Assembly (NCBI GenBank): GCA_016937995.1
Contig: JAFGVM010000063.1
Span: 1-51,721 of the forward strand
Reading direction: 5' to 3'
Source: Candidatus Delongbacteria bacterium
Lineage (GTDB): Bacteria; UBA4055
Length of the DNA stretch: 51,721 nt
The notes under the pieces are model-generated. The model was not told the DNA's origin. It searched no databases and was given only the letters and a program-made list of their open reading frames with translations. Positions 17,119-26,087 of this stretch are shown here, one piece after another (within the stretch, counting starts at the first letter, position 1; each line of letters begins with the position of its first letter). Both the position numbers and the translations under genes were made by a program.

Positions 17119-17562
17119 ATGAAATATTTTAGATTTATTCTCAGAGTTTTAGGAAAGAATTTTTTCATACATAAAATCAGAATTATTTTACTGAGATTCA
17201 GCGGTATAACAATTGGTAACGATTCTTACGTAAACATGAATGTGCATTTTATAGACAATTACAGAGGAAATGCTATTAAGATCGGTAATCGAGTTGCTAT
17301 CGCTCCAGGAGCTACTTTTATTGCAGACTCTGATCCAAACAATTCCAAACTAAATTTAATTAAAAAGTATCTTGTTAAAGGTGAAATAATAGTTAAAGAT
17401 GATGCCTGGATCGGCTCCAATGTTATTATTATGCCTAATATTATTATCGGAGAAAAATCTATAGTAGGAGCAGGTTCTGTAGTTACAAAAAATGTCGAAG
17501 ACAACACAATAGTTGCTGGAAATCCTGCTAAAGTAATAGGAAATGTTGACCTTGAAAGATAA
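17119..17562 (+). CDS. Hexapeptide-repeat acyltransferase
   Basis: Left-handed beta-helix acyltransferase of 147 residues, related to WcaF/Maa O-acetyltransferases. Imperfect hexapeptide repeats such as IGNDSY, IGNRVAIAPGA, IGSNVIIMPNI and VGAGSVVTKNV run through the protein, ending in the typical AGNPAKVIG. It should transfer an acetyl group from acetyl-CoA to a sugar hydroxyl. It is shorter than WcaF and seems to lack an N-terminal helical cap. It overlaps the next gene by 20 bp. Confidence 0.85.
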   Translation: MKYFRFILRVLGKNFFIHKIRIILLRFSGITIGNDSYVNMNVHFIDNYRGNAIKIGNRVAIAPGATFIADSDPNNSKLNLIKKYLVKGEIIVKDDAWIGSNVIIMPNIIIGEKSIVGAGSVVTKNVEDNTIVAGNPAKVIGNVDLER

Positions 17563-18601
17563 AACTATAAAAAATATTTTAATTGATGTTGGACACCCGG
17601 CTCATGTTCATTTATTTAAGAATTTTCTGTTTTATCTACAAAATTCTGATTTGTATAATGTTAAAATTTCTGCAAGAAATAAAGATATTGTATCAGCACT
17701 TTTGAATAACCTTAATATAGAATATATCTCTTTATCAACACCTAAGAAAGGATTTTTCGGAATTATAAGTGAAATATGCAGTCGATTCTTCTATGTACAA
17801 AAATTGATCAAGAAACATAAAATTGATATTGTTTTTACTTCTACTGAAGTTTCTGCTATATTTGCTATGCGTGGCATTCCAAATTATTTCTTTGCTGAAG
17901 ATGATGATGATCTTATGAAAGTGTATACATCTCTTATATATTTTTTTACGTCGAACATAGTAAATCCAACTTGTTTAAGATTTTCTAAATGGAAAAAGAA
18001 AAGAATTTTACATAATTCATACCATGAATTAGCATATTTGCATCCTAATAACTTTATTCCTGATGTAAATATTTTAGATAAATATGATCTTAAGCCATAC
18101 AAATTTATAGTGATTAGACATTCTGCTCTTGATGCTCATCATGATAAAGGAGCTAAAGGTTTGCAGGGTAAACTCTGGAGTGACATTGAGGAAATAATTA
18201 AAGATCATCCTCAAGTTGTTACAAAAGAAAATTCCAAAAGTCATCAGATCGATCCCTGGGATATGCATCATGTTTTAGCTTATGCAAAACTTGTAATTTC
18301 TGATTCTCAAACCATGACAGCTGAAGCGGCAGTATTGGGAGTACCTTCGATAAGATATAATACTTTTGTTGGCAGAATCAGTTACCTGGAAGAATTAGAA
18401 CATAAATATGATCTAACTTACGGTTTCTTACCTGAAAGAGATGAAGATAAATTACTTGATACATTAAAGGATATGTTGGAACAAACCGATCTGAAAGAAC
18501 TATGGCAAAAGAAAAAAAATAAAATGCTAAGTGAAAAAATTGATCTTAATAATTGGATGATAGATCTTTTTGAAAATGAGATCACAAAAGCGAGGAAATG
18601 A
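17543..18601 (+). CDS. DUF354 family GT-B-like protein
   Basis: 352 residues. ILIDVGHPAHVHLFKNFLFYL at the start, with DSQTMTAEAAVLGVPSIRYN near residue 255, are the marks of the DUF354 family. These share the GT-B fold with UDP-GlcNAc 2-epimerase and MurG-like transferases. The reaction has not been fixed for the family; a sugar-nucleotide-dependent step in surface-glycan synthesis is the natural guess. The ATG at 17543 lies within the preceding gene. The stop TGA is one base from the ATG of the methyltransferase. Confidence 0.8.
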   Translation: MLTLKDKTIKNILIDVGHPAHVHLFKNFLFYLQNSDLYNVKISARNKDIVSALLNNLNIEYISLSTPKKGFFGIISEICSRFFYVQKLIKKHKIDIVFTSTEVSAIFAMRGIPNYFFAEDDDDLMKVYTSLIYFFTSNIVNPTCLRFSKWKKKRILHNSYHELAYLHPNNFIPDVNILDKYDLKPYKFIVIRHSALDAHHDKGAKGLQGKLWSDIEEIIKDHPQVVTKENSKSHQIDPWDMHHVLAYAKLVISDSQTMTAEAAVLGVPSIRYNTFVGRISYLEELEHKYDLTYGFLPERDEDKLLDTLKDMLEQTDLKELWQKKKNKMLSEKIDLNNWMIDLFENEITKARK

Positions 18602-18602
18602 G

Positions 18603-19160
18603 ATGGCTGAAGAGCTCAGGCTAAAAAAGTTAGCTAAACTTATATCCGGTAAAAATAAAATCCTCGATCTTGGTTGTAGCGCAATTCCCAATATTTATCT
18701 TAAGAATAGAGAAGTAATCGGAGTTGATCTGGTTGATAAAGATCTACCAGATAATTATACTGACCTTAAGATCTGCAATGTACTTGATTTACATAAAACA
18801 TTTTCGAATGATAATATCGATGGTATCGTAGCCGGAGAGATTTTAGAACATGTTGAAGATCCTATCGCTTTTCTTAGAGAATGTTATAACACTTTGGAGG
18901 ATAGTGGAATGATCGTTCTATCTACTCCAAATCCAAATTCGTTCATTGAAAGACTATTAACCCTTAACTTATCGAGGAATTATTTTTATACTAAGGATCA
19001 TATAATGCTTTATCCTCAGAGATGGCTTATAAGGATGATGGAAATTGCCGGTTTTACAGAAATCAAACTGTATTCCGGTGGTATGATATTTCCATTTTTC
19101 TCTTTAATCCCATTCCCAAGACCTTGGTGTTACCAAACTATTGCAACTGGGAAAAAATAA
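18603..19160 (+). CDS. Class I SAM-dependent methyltransferase
   Basis: 185 residues from ATG 18603, chosen because GAGG lies 7 nt upstream; the frame opens 33 bases earlier inside the preceding gene. The SAM-binding motif ILDLGCSAIPN, then the acidic end of strand 2 in VIGVDLVD, and VAGEILEHVEDP with STPNPNSF are typical of Methyltransf_11-type enzymes acting on sugars or lipids in glycan clusters. The acceptor is unknown. The flippase-like gene starts 4 bp after its stop. Confidence 0.83.
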   Translation: MAEELRLKKLAKLISGKNKILDLGCSAIPNIYLKNREVIGVDLVDKDLPDNYTDLKICNVLDLHKTFSNDNIDGIVAGEILEHVEDPIAFLRECYNTLEDSGMIVLSTPNPNSFIERLLTLNLSRNYFYTKDHIMLYPQRWLIRMMEIAGFTEIKLYSGGMIFPFFSLIPFPRPWCYQTIATGKK

Positions 19161-19164
19161 TCTG

Positions 19165-20145
19165 ATGAAAAATTTACTGATATATATTGTCACTGCTCTA
19201 TTGATCTACTTTGTAATATCTCATTATATTACATCTGAGCAAATAGAATTATTGCAAAATGTTTCTTTGTTTCAAATAGCTATCTCAATACTGATAGCTT
19301 TAATGATCTTCACTGTTAGCGGTAATCAGTTTTCGTATATTTTGTTCAAAAGTACTAAAACTAAGTTAAGTATTCCAGACAGAATAGGATTTCCTACAGC
19401 AAGGAATTTGTGGAGTTATATTATCCCTTTCCAGGGATCTTTTGCATATTCTTTGGCTTTTATAAAATTCAAATACAAAGTAAATTTAAAAGATGGACTA
19501 TCAATTAATATTTACCTTTTACTTTTCAACTTCTTCTTTACAGGATTAGTAGGAATCTACTATTCTCTACAGTCAAATTCATTACCGGTGTTATTTCTAA
19601 TTATATCCATATCACTATTGTCTATTCCGCTACTTCTATTACTTTTCGACAGAGTTCTTAAGAATATTAAAACCCCTGAATTTAAAATATTAAAGTTCTT
19701 GATCGATAACCTATCAAAAGTATCAACAGGTATAACAATACTATGGAAAGATCTAAAATTTACAGCATATGTTTTTTTATTTAATGTTATCCATACAATA
19801 GTTACAATTATTTGGTTTTACTGGACAGTTCATATTTTCAATCTGGATATTGATATTATTTCAGTAATTTTCTTAGCACTGATTTTAAAGATTTCATTAA
19901 TATTCAGACTAACACCCGGTAATCTGGGTGTAGAGCAATTGATTTATGGAGGGATATTCGCTCTTATGAACTATGATCCTAAGATCGGTGTACTTATATC
20001 ATTGTTTCATAAGTCGATTACGATTATTATATCATTGACTGTGGGATCTTTGTTCACTTTTATAAACTTCAAATATTTTAGTTTCAGCACAATATTAAAC
20101 TTCTTAAAACAACAAGATCAGAGGAAAAATGAACCTGCTAAATAA
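19165..20145 (+). CDS. Flippase-like membrane protein (LPG synthase TM / UPF0104 family)
   Basis: 326 residues with about eight hydrophobic segments. RLTPGNLGVEQLIYGG near residue 245 corresponds to the PGGLGVxE motif of the lysylphosphatidylglycerol-synthase membrane domain family, whose members are often proposed to move lipid-linked substrates across the inner membrane. The start ATG 19165 follows GGGA; the frame can be extended 8 codons to a TTG. It overlaps the GT39-like gene by 17 bp. Likely role: supply or flip of the lipid-linked sugar. That is inference. Confidence 0.78.
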   Translation: MKNLLIYIVTALLIYFVISHYITSEQIELLQNVSLFQIAISILIALMIFTVSGNQFSYILFKSTKTKLSIPDRIGFPTARNLWSYIIPFQGSFAYSLAFIKFKYKVNLKDGLSINIYLLLFNFFFTGLVGIYYSLQSNSLPVLFLIISISLLSIPLLLLLFDRVLKNIKTPEFKILKFLIDNLSKVSTGITILWKDLKFTAYVFLFNVIHTIVTIIWFYWTVHIFNLDIDIISVIFLALILKISLIFRLTPGNLGVEQLIYGGIFALMNYDPKIGVLISLFHKSITIIISLTVGSLFTFINFKYFSFSTILNFLKQQDQRKNEPAK

Positions 20146-21910
20146 CAGACCACTATTAGTATTTATACTTTTTTTATCCATATTTCTATTATTTTCAAAC
20201 GGAAAAGTAACATCTTCAATGGATGTTGACGTACTGCGCTATTCACAGAATCTGATCGATACCGGATCTATCGGATCAGAATCCAAACTGTCAAACGGTA
20301 CGGTCTATAGTCCAAAAACACATTTGTTCTATCCACTTGAAGGTATAGGAATAATTTTACCTGTCGCATTTATTTCAAAATTATCTCAATTTTTCAATAT
20401 TGACTCTACCTTCCTGATCTTTTCTTCTGGGAGTATCCTTTTTGCCCTGGCAATGATGTTCATGTATAAATTATTCTCACTATTGGTTTCCAACCGGAAA
20501 TCTCTATTATTTGTTCTTGCAATAGGTTTAGCTACTCCAGTTTTTGTTTTATCAAAGATGCTTTTCCCGGAACCTTTTGTTATGTTTGCTATATCAGGTT
20601 CACTATATTACTATTTTAAGTTCAGCATAAAGAGATCTGAAATTTCTTTATTATACTGTGGCTTACTCACAGGTTTGACATTGATCATGCGACCGGATTC
20701 TCCGATCTTTTATTCATTGATGATCATTCTTGTTTTAGTTAAACTCTTTAATTATAAAGCAAGTACAAAAAAATATTTGTATTTCTTTGCAGGTATTGTT
20801 GTATTTACAACTGTTTTCTTTTTTAACAATTACTTAAAATTCGGATCTTTCATTGAAACAGGCTATACAGTAAACAAATACCACCGTAATGAAGTTATAA
20901 CTGCACTTCAATCCGACATTATTGAACTCCCAGATAGAATACAGTCAAAGTTAATAACTGCTCAGGAAGCAGTTAAGGCTGATAAAAATTCTAATATTTC
21001 AAAACAACTTGTAAGTGAATACTATTCCTTGGATAAATCTCTCAAAGATAAAAATTCATATCTGCTAGATCTTAAAGAAAATGAAAAATTCAGGATAAAT
21101 GATGTACTTGCTGCAAAGGGGGATGAAGGTTTTGCTCGTTTATTAAAAGATTATTTTTACGGTTTATACCTAATATTAATTTTCCCTAACCGGGCAATAT
21201 TCTTCCTGTCTCCCATTTTCCTATTTGTCGTCTTTGGGATTAAAGGTTTTTATGAACGCTTCAAACTTGAAAGTATATTTTATTCACTGATCTTTTTTGC
21301 ATACCTTTCATTATATGCTCTTAGAGCTCCTTATGGATATAGTGGTACTGCAGCTTGGGGGATCAGGTATATGTTACCTATGTTTTTGATCTTATCCCTA
21401 TTCTTAACTGGGGTTGATAAATTTTTAAACCCAGATCATCCGAAGTATAAATTGTTTAAATACAGTTTCCTCAGTCTATTGGTCTTATCAGCTCTTTTCC
21501 AGATTATCGGTAGTGCAATAAATTATCAGCATGTTCAAATGCCACTTGAGAATGTTATTACACAAGTTTACGGAAAAGAAAACATCAGAATGTCACGTAT
21601 CCAGCTTATGACAAAAGCAAACTCATCACTTTTACTGAATAATGCTCAAATATTAACCGGAAATGTACCAGAAGTTATCAAACCGCATTTGTCAGAAGAT
21701 GTGATAAAATATAATATCAAACCACAATATACTAATAATTCAGGTCCAAACGACTGGTTCTTCTATGATCTAGTTATAGCCGAACAAAAGCAATTGACCG
21801 GGAATTTGAAGAATCCTTCAAACTATAAGTTATTGTTCTTTGTTCTTATTATGCTTGCGATTGGTAGCTCCTACTATGTAATTAGGGGGAAAAAAATTAT
21901 TAAGACTTGA
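20129..21910 (+). CDS. Integral-membrane glycosyltransferase, GT39/ArnT-like
   Basis: 593 residues with roughly ten membrane segments. An early acidic pair in SMDVDVLRYSQ after the first segment matches the catalytic aspartate position of GT-C (PMT/ArnT-like) enzymes, which move a sugar from a polyprenyl-phosphate donor to an acceptor on the outer face of the inner membrane. A long soluble insert with many Lys/Asp (about 255-335) is unusual. It is the last gene of the run; the promoter of the next gene overlaps its stop codon. Acceptor unknown. Confidence 0.78.
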   Translation: MNLLNNRPLLVFILFLSIFLLFSNGKVTSSMDVDVLRYSQNLIDTGSIGSESKLSNGTVYSPKTHLFYPLEGIGIILPVAFISKLSQFFNIDSTFLIFSSGSILFALAMMFMYKLFSLLVSNRKSLLFVLAIGLATPVFVLSKMLFPEPFVMFAISGSLYYYFKFSIKRSEISLLYCGLLTGLTLIMRPDSPIFYSLMIILVLVKLFNYKASTKKYLYFFAGIVVFTTVFFFNNYLKFGSFIETGYTVNKYHRNEVITALQSDIIELPDRIQSKLITAQEAVKADKNSNISKQLVSEYYSLDKSLKDKNSYLLDLKENEKFRINDVLAAKGDEGFARLLKDYFYGLYLILIFPNRAIFFLSPIFLFVVFGIKGFYERFKLESIFYSLIFFAYLSLYALRAPYGYSGTAAWGIRYMLPMFLILSLFLTGVDKFLNPDHPKYKLFKYSFLSLLVLSALFQIIGSAINYQHVQMPLENVITQVYGKENIRMSRIQLMTKANSSLLLNNAQILTGNVPEVIKPHLSEDVIKYNIKPQYTNNSGPNDWFFYDLVIAEQKQLTGNLKNPSNYKLLFFVLIMLAIGSSYYVIRGKKIIKT

Positions 21911-21935
21911 CAATAAAATAGTATTATGCTATTAT
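21907..21935 (+). promoter_or_regulatory. Strong sigma70-type promoter
   Basis: TTGACA (21907-21912), 17 nt, TATTAT (21930-21935), with a TATAAT three bases further on. The -35 overlaps the TGA stop of the upstream gene. It would drive the beta-helix gene, about 58 bp downstream. One of the two best promoter matches in the window. Confidence 0.7.
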
Positions 21936-21993
21936 AATTCTATATCAACGCAATTAAAAAGTACCTGTCATACTCAAACTCACAGGGGAAGCT

Positions 21994-23523
21994 ATGAAAA
22001 ATACTATTCTAATCGCACTAATTTTAATTTCGATCTCTATTTCTCATGCGACTATAATTGACACTCCGACAGTATCAGGTAGTTGGGATATCACCTCTTC
22101 TCCTTATGAGATATATTGTGATATCGAAATACCTAACGGAGAAACATTATCAATAGAACCGGGAGTAGAAGTAATTTTTTTTGGACATTATAGATTAAAT
22201 GTTCAAGGTAAAATTATTGCAACTGGGACTGAAGATCATAACATATTTTTCAAGGCAAATAATACTGAAGATGGTTAGATGGGTATTAGATTTGTAAAAA
22301 CTCCTCTAACAAATGATACTTCAGAAATTTCATTCTGTACAATTACTGATGGGAACGCTAATATCTGGGACGACATCTATTCTTTCCTTGGCGGCGGTAT
22401 ATTCATGTGGGATTATTCAAAATTACATATAAAAAATAATTTATTTATAAGTAATCGGGCCGGTGCAGGATCAGCAGTTGCTTTATGGAATTCCAGCCCA
22501 GAAATTTCTAATAACATTTTCAGAGCAAATTGTTCTGGATATGAAGGACTTGAAGGTTCTTCCGGGTCTGCTACAATTGATTGCTTATTTGGAAGTAGTC
22601 CTATAATAAAAAACAACCTGATAGAGCAAAACTGGCTGGTTGGAGAAGATTGGGCTCAAGGTGCAGCAATAAGACTTAAAGCAGAAAGTAATGCAAGAAT
22701 TCAAAACAACATCATCCGAGAGAACTATATTATTTCAAACGGAAATGAAGCTGAAGGAATTGCAATGTACATTCATTCTTCAGATCCGGTCATATTGAAA
22801 AATTTGATATATGACAATTATGTCTATCCAACTTTTTCACTTGGTGACGGAGGCGCTCTCTGGTTTTATGATTCTAACGCAAAAGTAATTAATAACACCA
22901 TTAAGACAAATATTGCAAGTGATGGTGGAGCTTTATACTTTTACAGTTCTTCACCTGATTTTCATAATAACATTATACGAGGAAATGAAGCGACTGTAGG
23001 AGATCAAATTTACTTAAAAGATTCTAATTGTGATCCAAACTTTTACCACAACAATATTGAAGGCGGTTATGATTGCTTGTACGGTCCCGGTATGAGTTCT
23101 TTTACAGGTGCATGGATAAACAATATAGACGAAGATCCCAAATATGAAGATCAGGGAAATGGGATCACTTTCGATCTTGCTACTGACTCACCTTGTATTG
23201 ATTCAGGAACTTTAGAATATATTTCAGATGTTATTTTGGAGGAAATTGATCTTTTAGGAAATGATAGAATATCAGGTCAGAATATTGATATGGGTGCTGT
23301 CGAATCATTTGTAAAAGCGCCAACAAATCTTTATTTTGAAAATAATGGAACTTCAGTTACTTTAAACTGGGATCTTGATCCGTTGGTATCATCTTACAAT
23401 ATTTATTATTCAGATTCACCTTTCGGTGAATTTATACTTCTTGATACTATTACTACAAATTCTTACCAAATTCCAGTAAACGAAAGTATAAAATTCTTTT
23501 ATGTTATTTCGAATAGAAATTAA
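21994..23523 (+). pseudogene. Exported beta-helix/Fn3 protein interrupted by an amber codon
   Basis: One reading frame broken by TAG at 22276-22278. Upstream: 94 residues with a signal peptide (MKNTILIALILISISISHA) and the first beta-helix strands. Downstream, in the same frame: 414 residues of right-handed parallel beta-helix (repeated NNIFR/NNIIR rungs, as in NosD-like and polymorphic-outer-membrane-like proteins) and a C-terminal Fn3-like domain (APTNLYFENNGTSVTLNW). Related proteins have GW-GI-F at the break, so TGG to TAG is the likely single change. No ribosome site precedes the ATG after the stop. No sorting domain is seen at the end. It keeps its own promoter and terminator. A sequencing error or a recent nonsense mutation are both possible. 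Confidence 0.82.
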
Positions 23524-23547
23524 ATCTACAACAATATTTGAATTTGT

Positions 23548-23574
23548 AAAAAGCAGCTGATTTAGCTGCTTTTT
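23548..23574. terminator. Bidirectional intrinsic terminator
   Basis: AAAAAGCAGCT (23548-23558) and AGCTGCTTTTT (23564-23574) form an 11-bp perfect stem with a GATTT loop, A-run on one side and T-run on the other. It serves the beta-helix gene on plus and the glycosyltransferase operon on minus. The minus-strand stop codon (23562-23564) lies inside it. Confidence 0.9.
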
Positions 23575-24500
23575 CTTTTTGATGATATCGAAATTATAGT
23601 CCCGATATAAAATCTTATTATCGCACCTGGTGCTGCTCTCAAAATTATACCGAAATCCTTTTTATTTTGAGAAATATAAATAATGAACATTATATAAAAA
23701 AACAGTAGTACTCCAATCGCATAGTTCGGATATAGGTAAACAAGAACTAATATGAAAATATGTACCAAATAGTAAAAAATCGAAAACAAATTAAATTTCG
23801 ATAAATGAAAATTGGCCCACTCTTTACCAACTTTTATTAATTTCAATTTTGGATTTCTGTCTAATTTCGAAACATAATTTATATCGATCTTAGTATGAGC
23901 AAGTAATTTTGTTTTTCTTTCATATACGATCTTTTTATATATGAACTCTTCACTATGCTCTATAGGAATACCTTCTTCAGCTATAGATAGGAACATTTCT
24001 TTATTGATACCAAAAAATTTAGTCGTTTTATATATTTTCTTGAAGTTCTTTTTTGTTATCCATAATTCTTCACCATGCTTTTTTTGCGGATAATACGGAT
24101 TGTACAATTTTTCTCTAAAAATATAGATCAGAGCATCCTGATTTGAACGGTATTTATCAATATTCAATTCACCTGCAATGATCGGGAGATAACCAATAGC
24201 ATTTATATTCTTTAATAAATCTTTTTTAACTACTGTTCTCTGATTAATGAAAATAAGATTATCGTATGTCGCATTTTTTGCTCCGACAATAGCGGATTCA
24301 ATAAAACCGATCCTTTTTCTGAGTCCTATTACCCGAATGTCATAACCTGCGACTATCCTGAAAGTTCTATCAGTAGAAGCATCATTTACAACGATAACTT
24401 CATACTTATCTTCAGGATAATCAATATTCCTAATCGCATCCAAACACCTGAACAATGTTTCTTCACCGTTAAATACAGGTATGATAATAGAAATTTGCAT
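23562..24500 (-). CDS. Family 2 glycosyltransferase with C-terminal membrane segments
   Basis: 312 residues from ATG 24500. ISIIIPVFNGEETLFRCL and VVNDASTDRT are the GT2 nucleotide-binding motifs. The FINQRT segment sits where the usual DxD would be, so the metal site looks altered. Two or three hydrophobic segments fill residues 220-275. The frame opens six codons earlier at 24518, inside surE, but GT2 proteins begin at MQISIIIP, and GGAGAG lies upstream. Last gene of the operon that starts at 30559. Acceptor unknown. Confidence 0.82.
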   Translation of the reverse strand: MQISIIIPVFNGEETLFRCLDAIRNIDYPEDKYEVIVVNDASTDRTFRIVAGYDIRVIGLRKRIGFIESAIVGAKNATYDNLIFINQRTVVKKDLLKNINAIGYLPIIAGELNIDKYRSNQDALIYIFREKLYNPYYPQKKHGEELWITKKNFKKIYKTTKFFGINKEMFLSIAEEGIPIEHSEEFIYKKIVYERKTKLLAHTKIDINYVSKLDRNPKLKLIKVGKEWANFHLSKFNLFSIFYYLVHIFILVLVYLYPNYAIGVLLFFYIMFIIYISQNKKDFGIILRAAPGAIIRFYIGTIISISSKRKSS

Positions 24501-24502
24501 TC

Positions 24503-25246
24503 TTACTTTTCTCTCCATTTTTTTAGATCTTCATAATCCGTAAGATCGATCTTCAATGGTGTTATCGTGATCTCATTTTCAAGGATATATCTGTCATCAT
24601 CATCTCTTTCATAGTCCAGTTCTTTTTCTGGTCCACCGGCAAAAAAATAATTTTTACCTAAGTGGTTGTGTTCTGCGTATAATTGGAAAAAATTACCTAA
24701 TCCCTGTCTACAATATATAGGCGGTTTACTATAATCAGGTTCAGTAGGAATATTAATGTTCAAAATTGAACTGTTCTCCTTCATAAATTCAAAGTTCTTC
24801 TTTATAAAATCCTTTACAAATACAGCTGCATCTTTAAATTTATTATCCTGATAAGAATAAAGTGAAACTGCTATACCCGGGATATTAAAAAATGCACCTT
24901 CAATTATTGCTGCCACTGTACCGCTATAATGCACACTGATACCGTTATTTGATCCTTTGTTTATTCCTGAAACTACCAGATCAATTTTACCATTGTAAAG
25001 ATTTTGCAATGCCAGCTTTACACAATCTACGGGAGTTCCGTTCACACTAATTCCCTTCAAATCCTTATCAGCCACTTTATGTATCAGCAAGGGTTGATTA
25101 ATAGTTATTTTGTGTGAAGTTCCACTATGCTCTTCACTGGGCGCAACTATAAATATATTAAATTCATCCTTTAATGCATAGTATAATTCTTTAATACCGT
25201 CAAAAAAGATTCCGTCATCATTGGTCAGTAAGATATTAAGCTTCAA
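24503..25246 (-). CDS. surE: 5'/3'-nucleotidase SurE
   Basis: Divalent-metal nucleoside monophosphate phosphatase of 247 residues. The N-terminal ILLTNDDGI gives Asn9-Asp10-Asp11, two aspartates of the metal site. SEEHSGTSHKIT holds the conserved serine and SGINKGSNNG the distal asparagine. NGTPVDCV is also conserved. It overlaps folP by 11 bp upstream, and its last bases include the ribosome site of the glycosyltransferase downstream. A house-cleaning role in nucleotide metabolism fits the operon, which also carries hpt. Confidence 0.95.
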   Translation of the reverse strand: MKLNILLTNDDGIFFDGIKELYYALKDEFNIFIVAPSEEHSGTSHKITINQPLLIHKVADKDLKGISVNGTPVDCVKLALQNLYNGKIDLVVSGINKGSNNGISVHYSGTVAAIIEGAFFNIPGIAVSLYSYQDNKFKDAAVFVKDFIKKNFEFMKENSSILNINIPTEPDYSKPPIYCRQGLGNFFQLYAEHNHLGKNYFFAGGPEKELDYERDDDDRYILENEITITPLKIDLTDYEDLKKWREK

Positions 25247-26087
25247 CTTTTACTCCCGAATTCAGTATTTCACTGGCAACAAATAGAGAATCTTTATTTT
25301 CCTGCACATCATGAACTCTGAATATTCTTGCACCGTTAATATAAGCTATCACATTAGAAGCTAAAGTGCCATTCAGTCTGTTATTTACATCTTTCCCGTT
25401 TATCTCACCTATAAAGCTCTTTCTTGATGTACCAATCAGCAAAGGACATCCCAGATCCATAAAAGAACGAAGTTGACTTAATATGGTTTTATTCCCAATA
25501 ATATCTTTACCGAATCCAATTCCGGGATCCAGTATTAAAGCCTCTTTTTTCATGCCAGCATTCATTGCCTTAAGGATCGAATTTTTGAGAAAATCTTTTA
25601 TTTCAACAATTATATCATCGTATTCTGTGTAAGATTGCATTATTTTCGGATCTCTCTTCATATGCATTAGACACAAACCGGCACCATATTCATTTGTTAA
25701 CCTGGCAATATCATCAGATACTGAAAGTCCGGTAATATCATTTATAATATCTGCACCTGATTTGAGTACTTCCAATGCTACTTTAGGTTTATAAGTATCT
25801 ACACTTAGGCAAATTTGAAATCTGGAATTGATCTTTTCAACAATTTTTAATATTCTCTCGATCTCTTCTTCTGCTGAAACTCTATCTGAACCCGGCCTTG
25901 ATGATTCCCCTCCGACATCAATAATATCCGCTCCCTCATTGATCATTCTTTCACAGTGAAATAAAGCAGAATCCTCAGAACTGAATTTTCCTCCGTCAGA
26001 AAAAGAGTCGGGTGTAATATTCAGGATTCCCATGATAACAGGGGATCGTTGCAGATCAAATTGATATTTTCCGGCTTTAAATATCAC
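25236..26087 (-). CDS. folP: Dihydropteroate synthase
   Basis: Condenses p-aminobenzoate with dihydropterin pyrophosphate in folate synthesis. 283 residues, normal length. GILNITPDSFSDGG is the N-terminal signature, DIIDVGGESSRPGS the second, and LDPGIGFGKD holds pterin-contacting residues; GTSRKSFIG contains the sulfonamide-contact serine/lysine region. The TIM-barrel enzyme has no added domains here. It overlaps ftsH by 11 bp and surE by 11 bp, pointing to translational coupling. folK and folB are not in view. Confidence 0.97.
   Translation of the reverse strand: MIFKAGKYQFDLQRSPVIMGILNITPDSFSDGGKFSSEDSALFHCERMINEGADIIDVGGESSRPGSDRVSAEEEIERILKIVEKINSRFQICLSVDTYKPKVALEVLKSGADIINDITGLSVSDDIARLTNEYGAGLCLMHMKRDPKIMQSYTEYDDIIVEIKDFLKNSILKAMNAGMKKEALILDPGIGFGKDIIGNKTILSQLRSFMDLGCPLLIGTSRKSFIGEINGKDVNNRLNGTLASNVIAYINGARIFRVHDVQENKDSLFVASEILNSGVKVEA

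Noticed and set aside
22276-22278. TAG recoded as an amino acid in this organism
   Set aside because: TAG terminates holB at 8348-8350 and the membrane protein gene at 31986-31988, so it is used as an ordinary stop.
22279-23523. Independent gene starting at the ATG after the amber codon
   Set aside because: No ribosome site, no signal peptide, and it begins mid beta-helix in the same frame as the exported upstream part; one broken gene explains it better.
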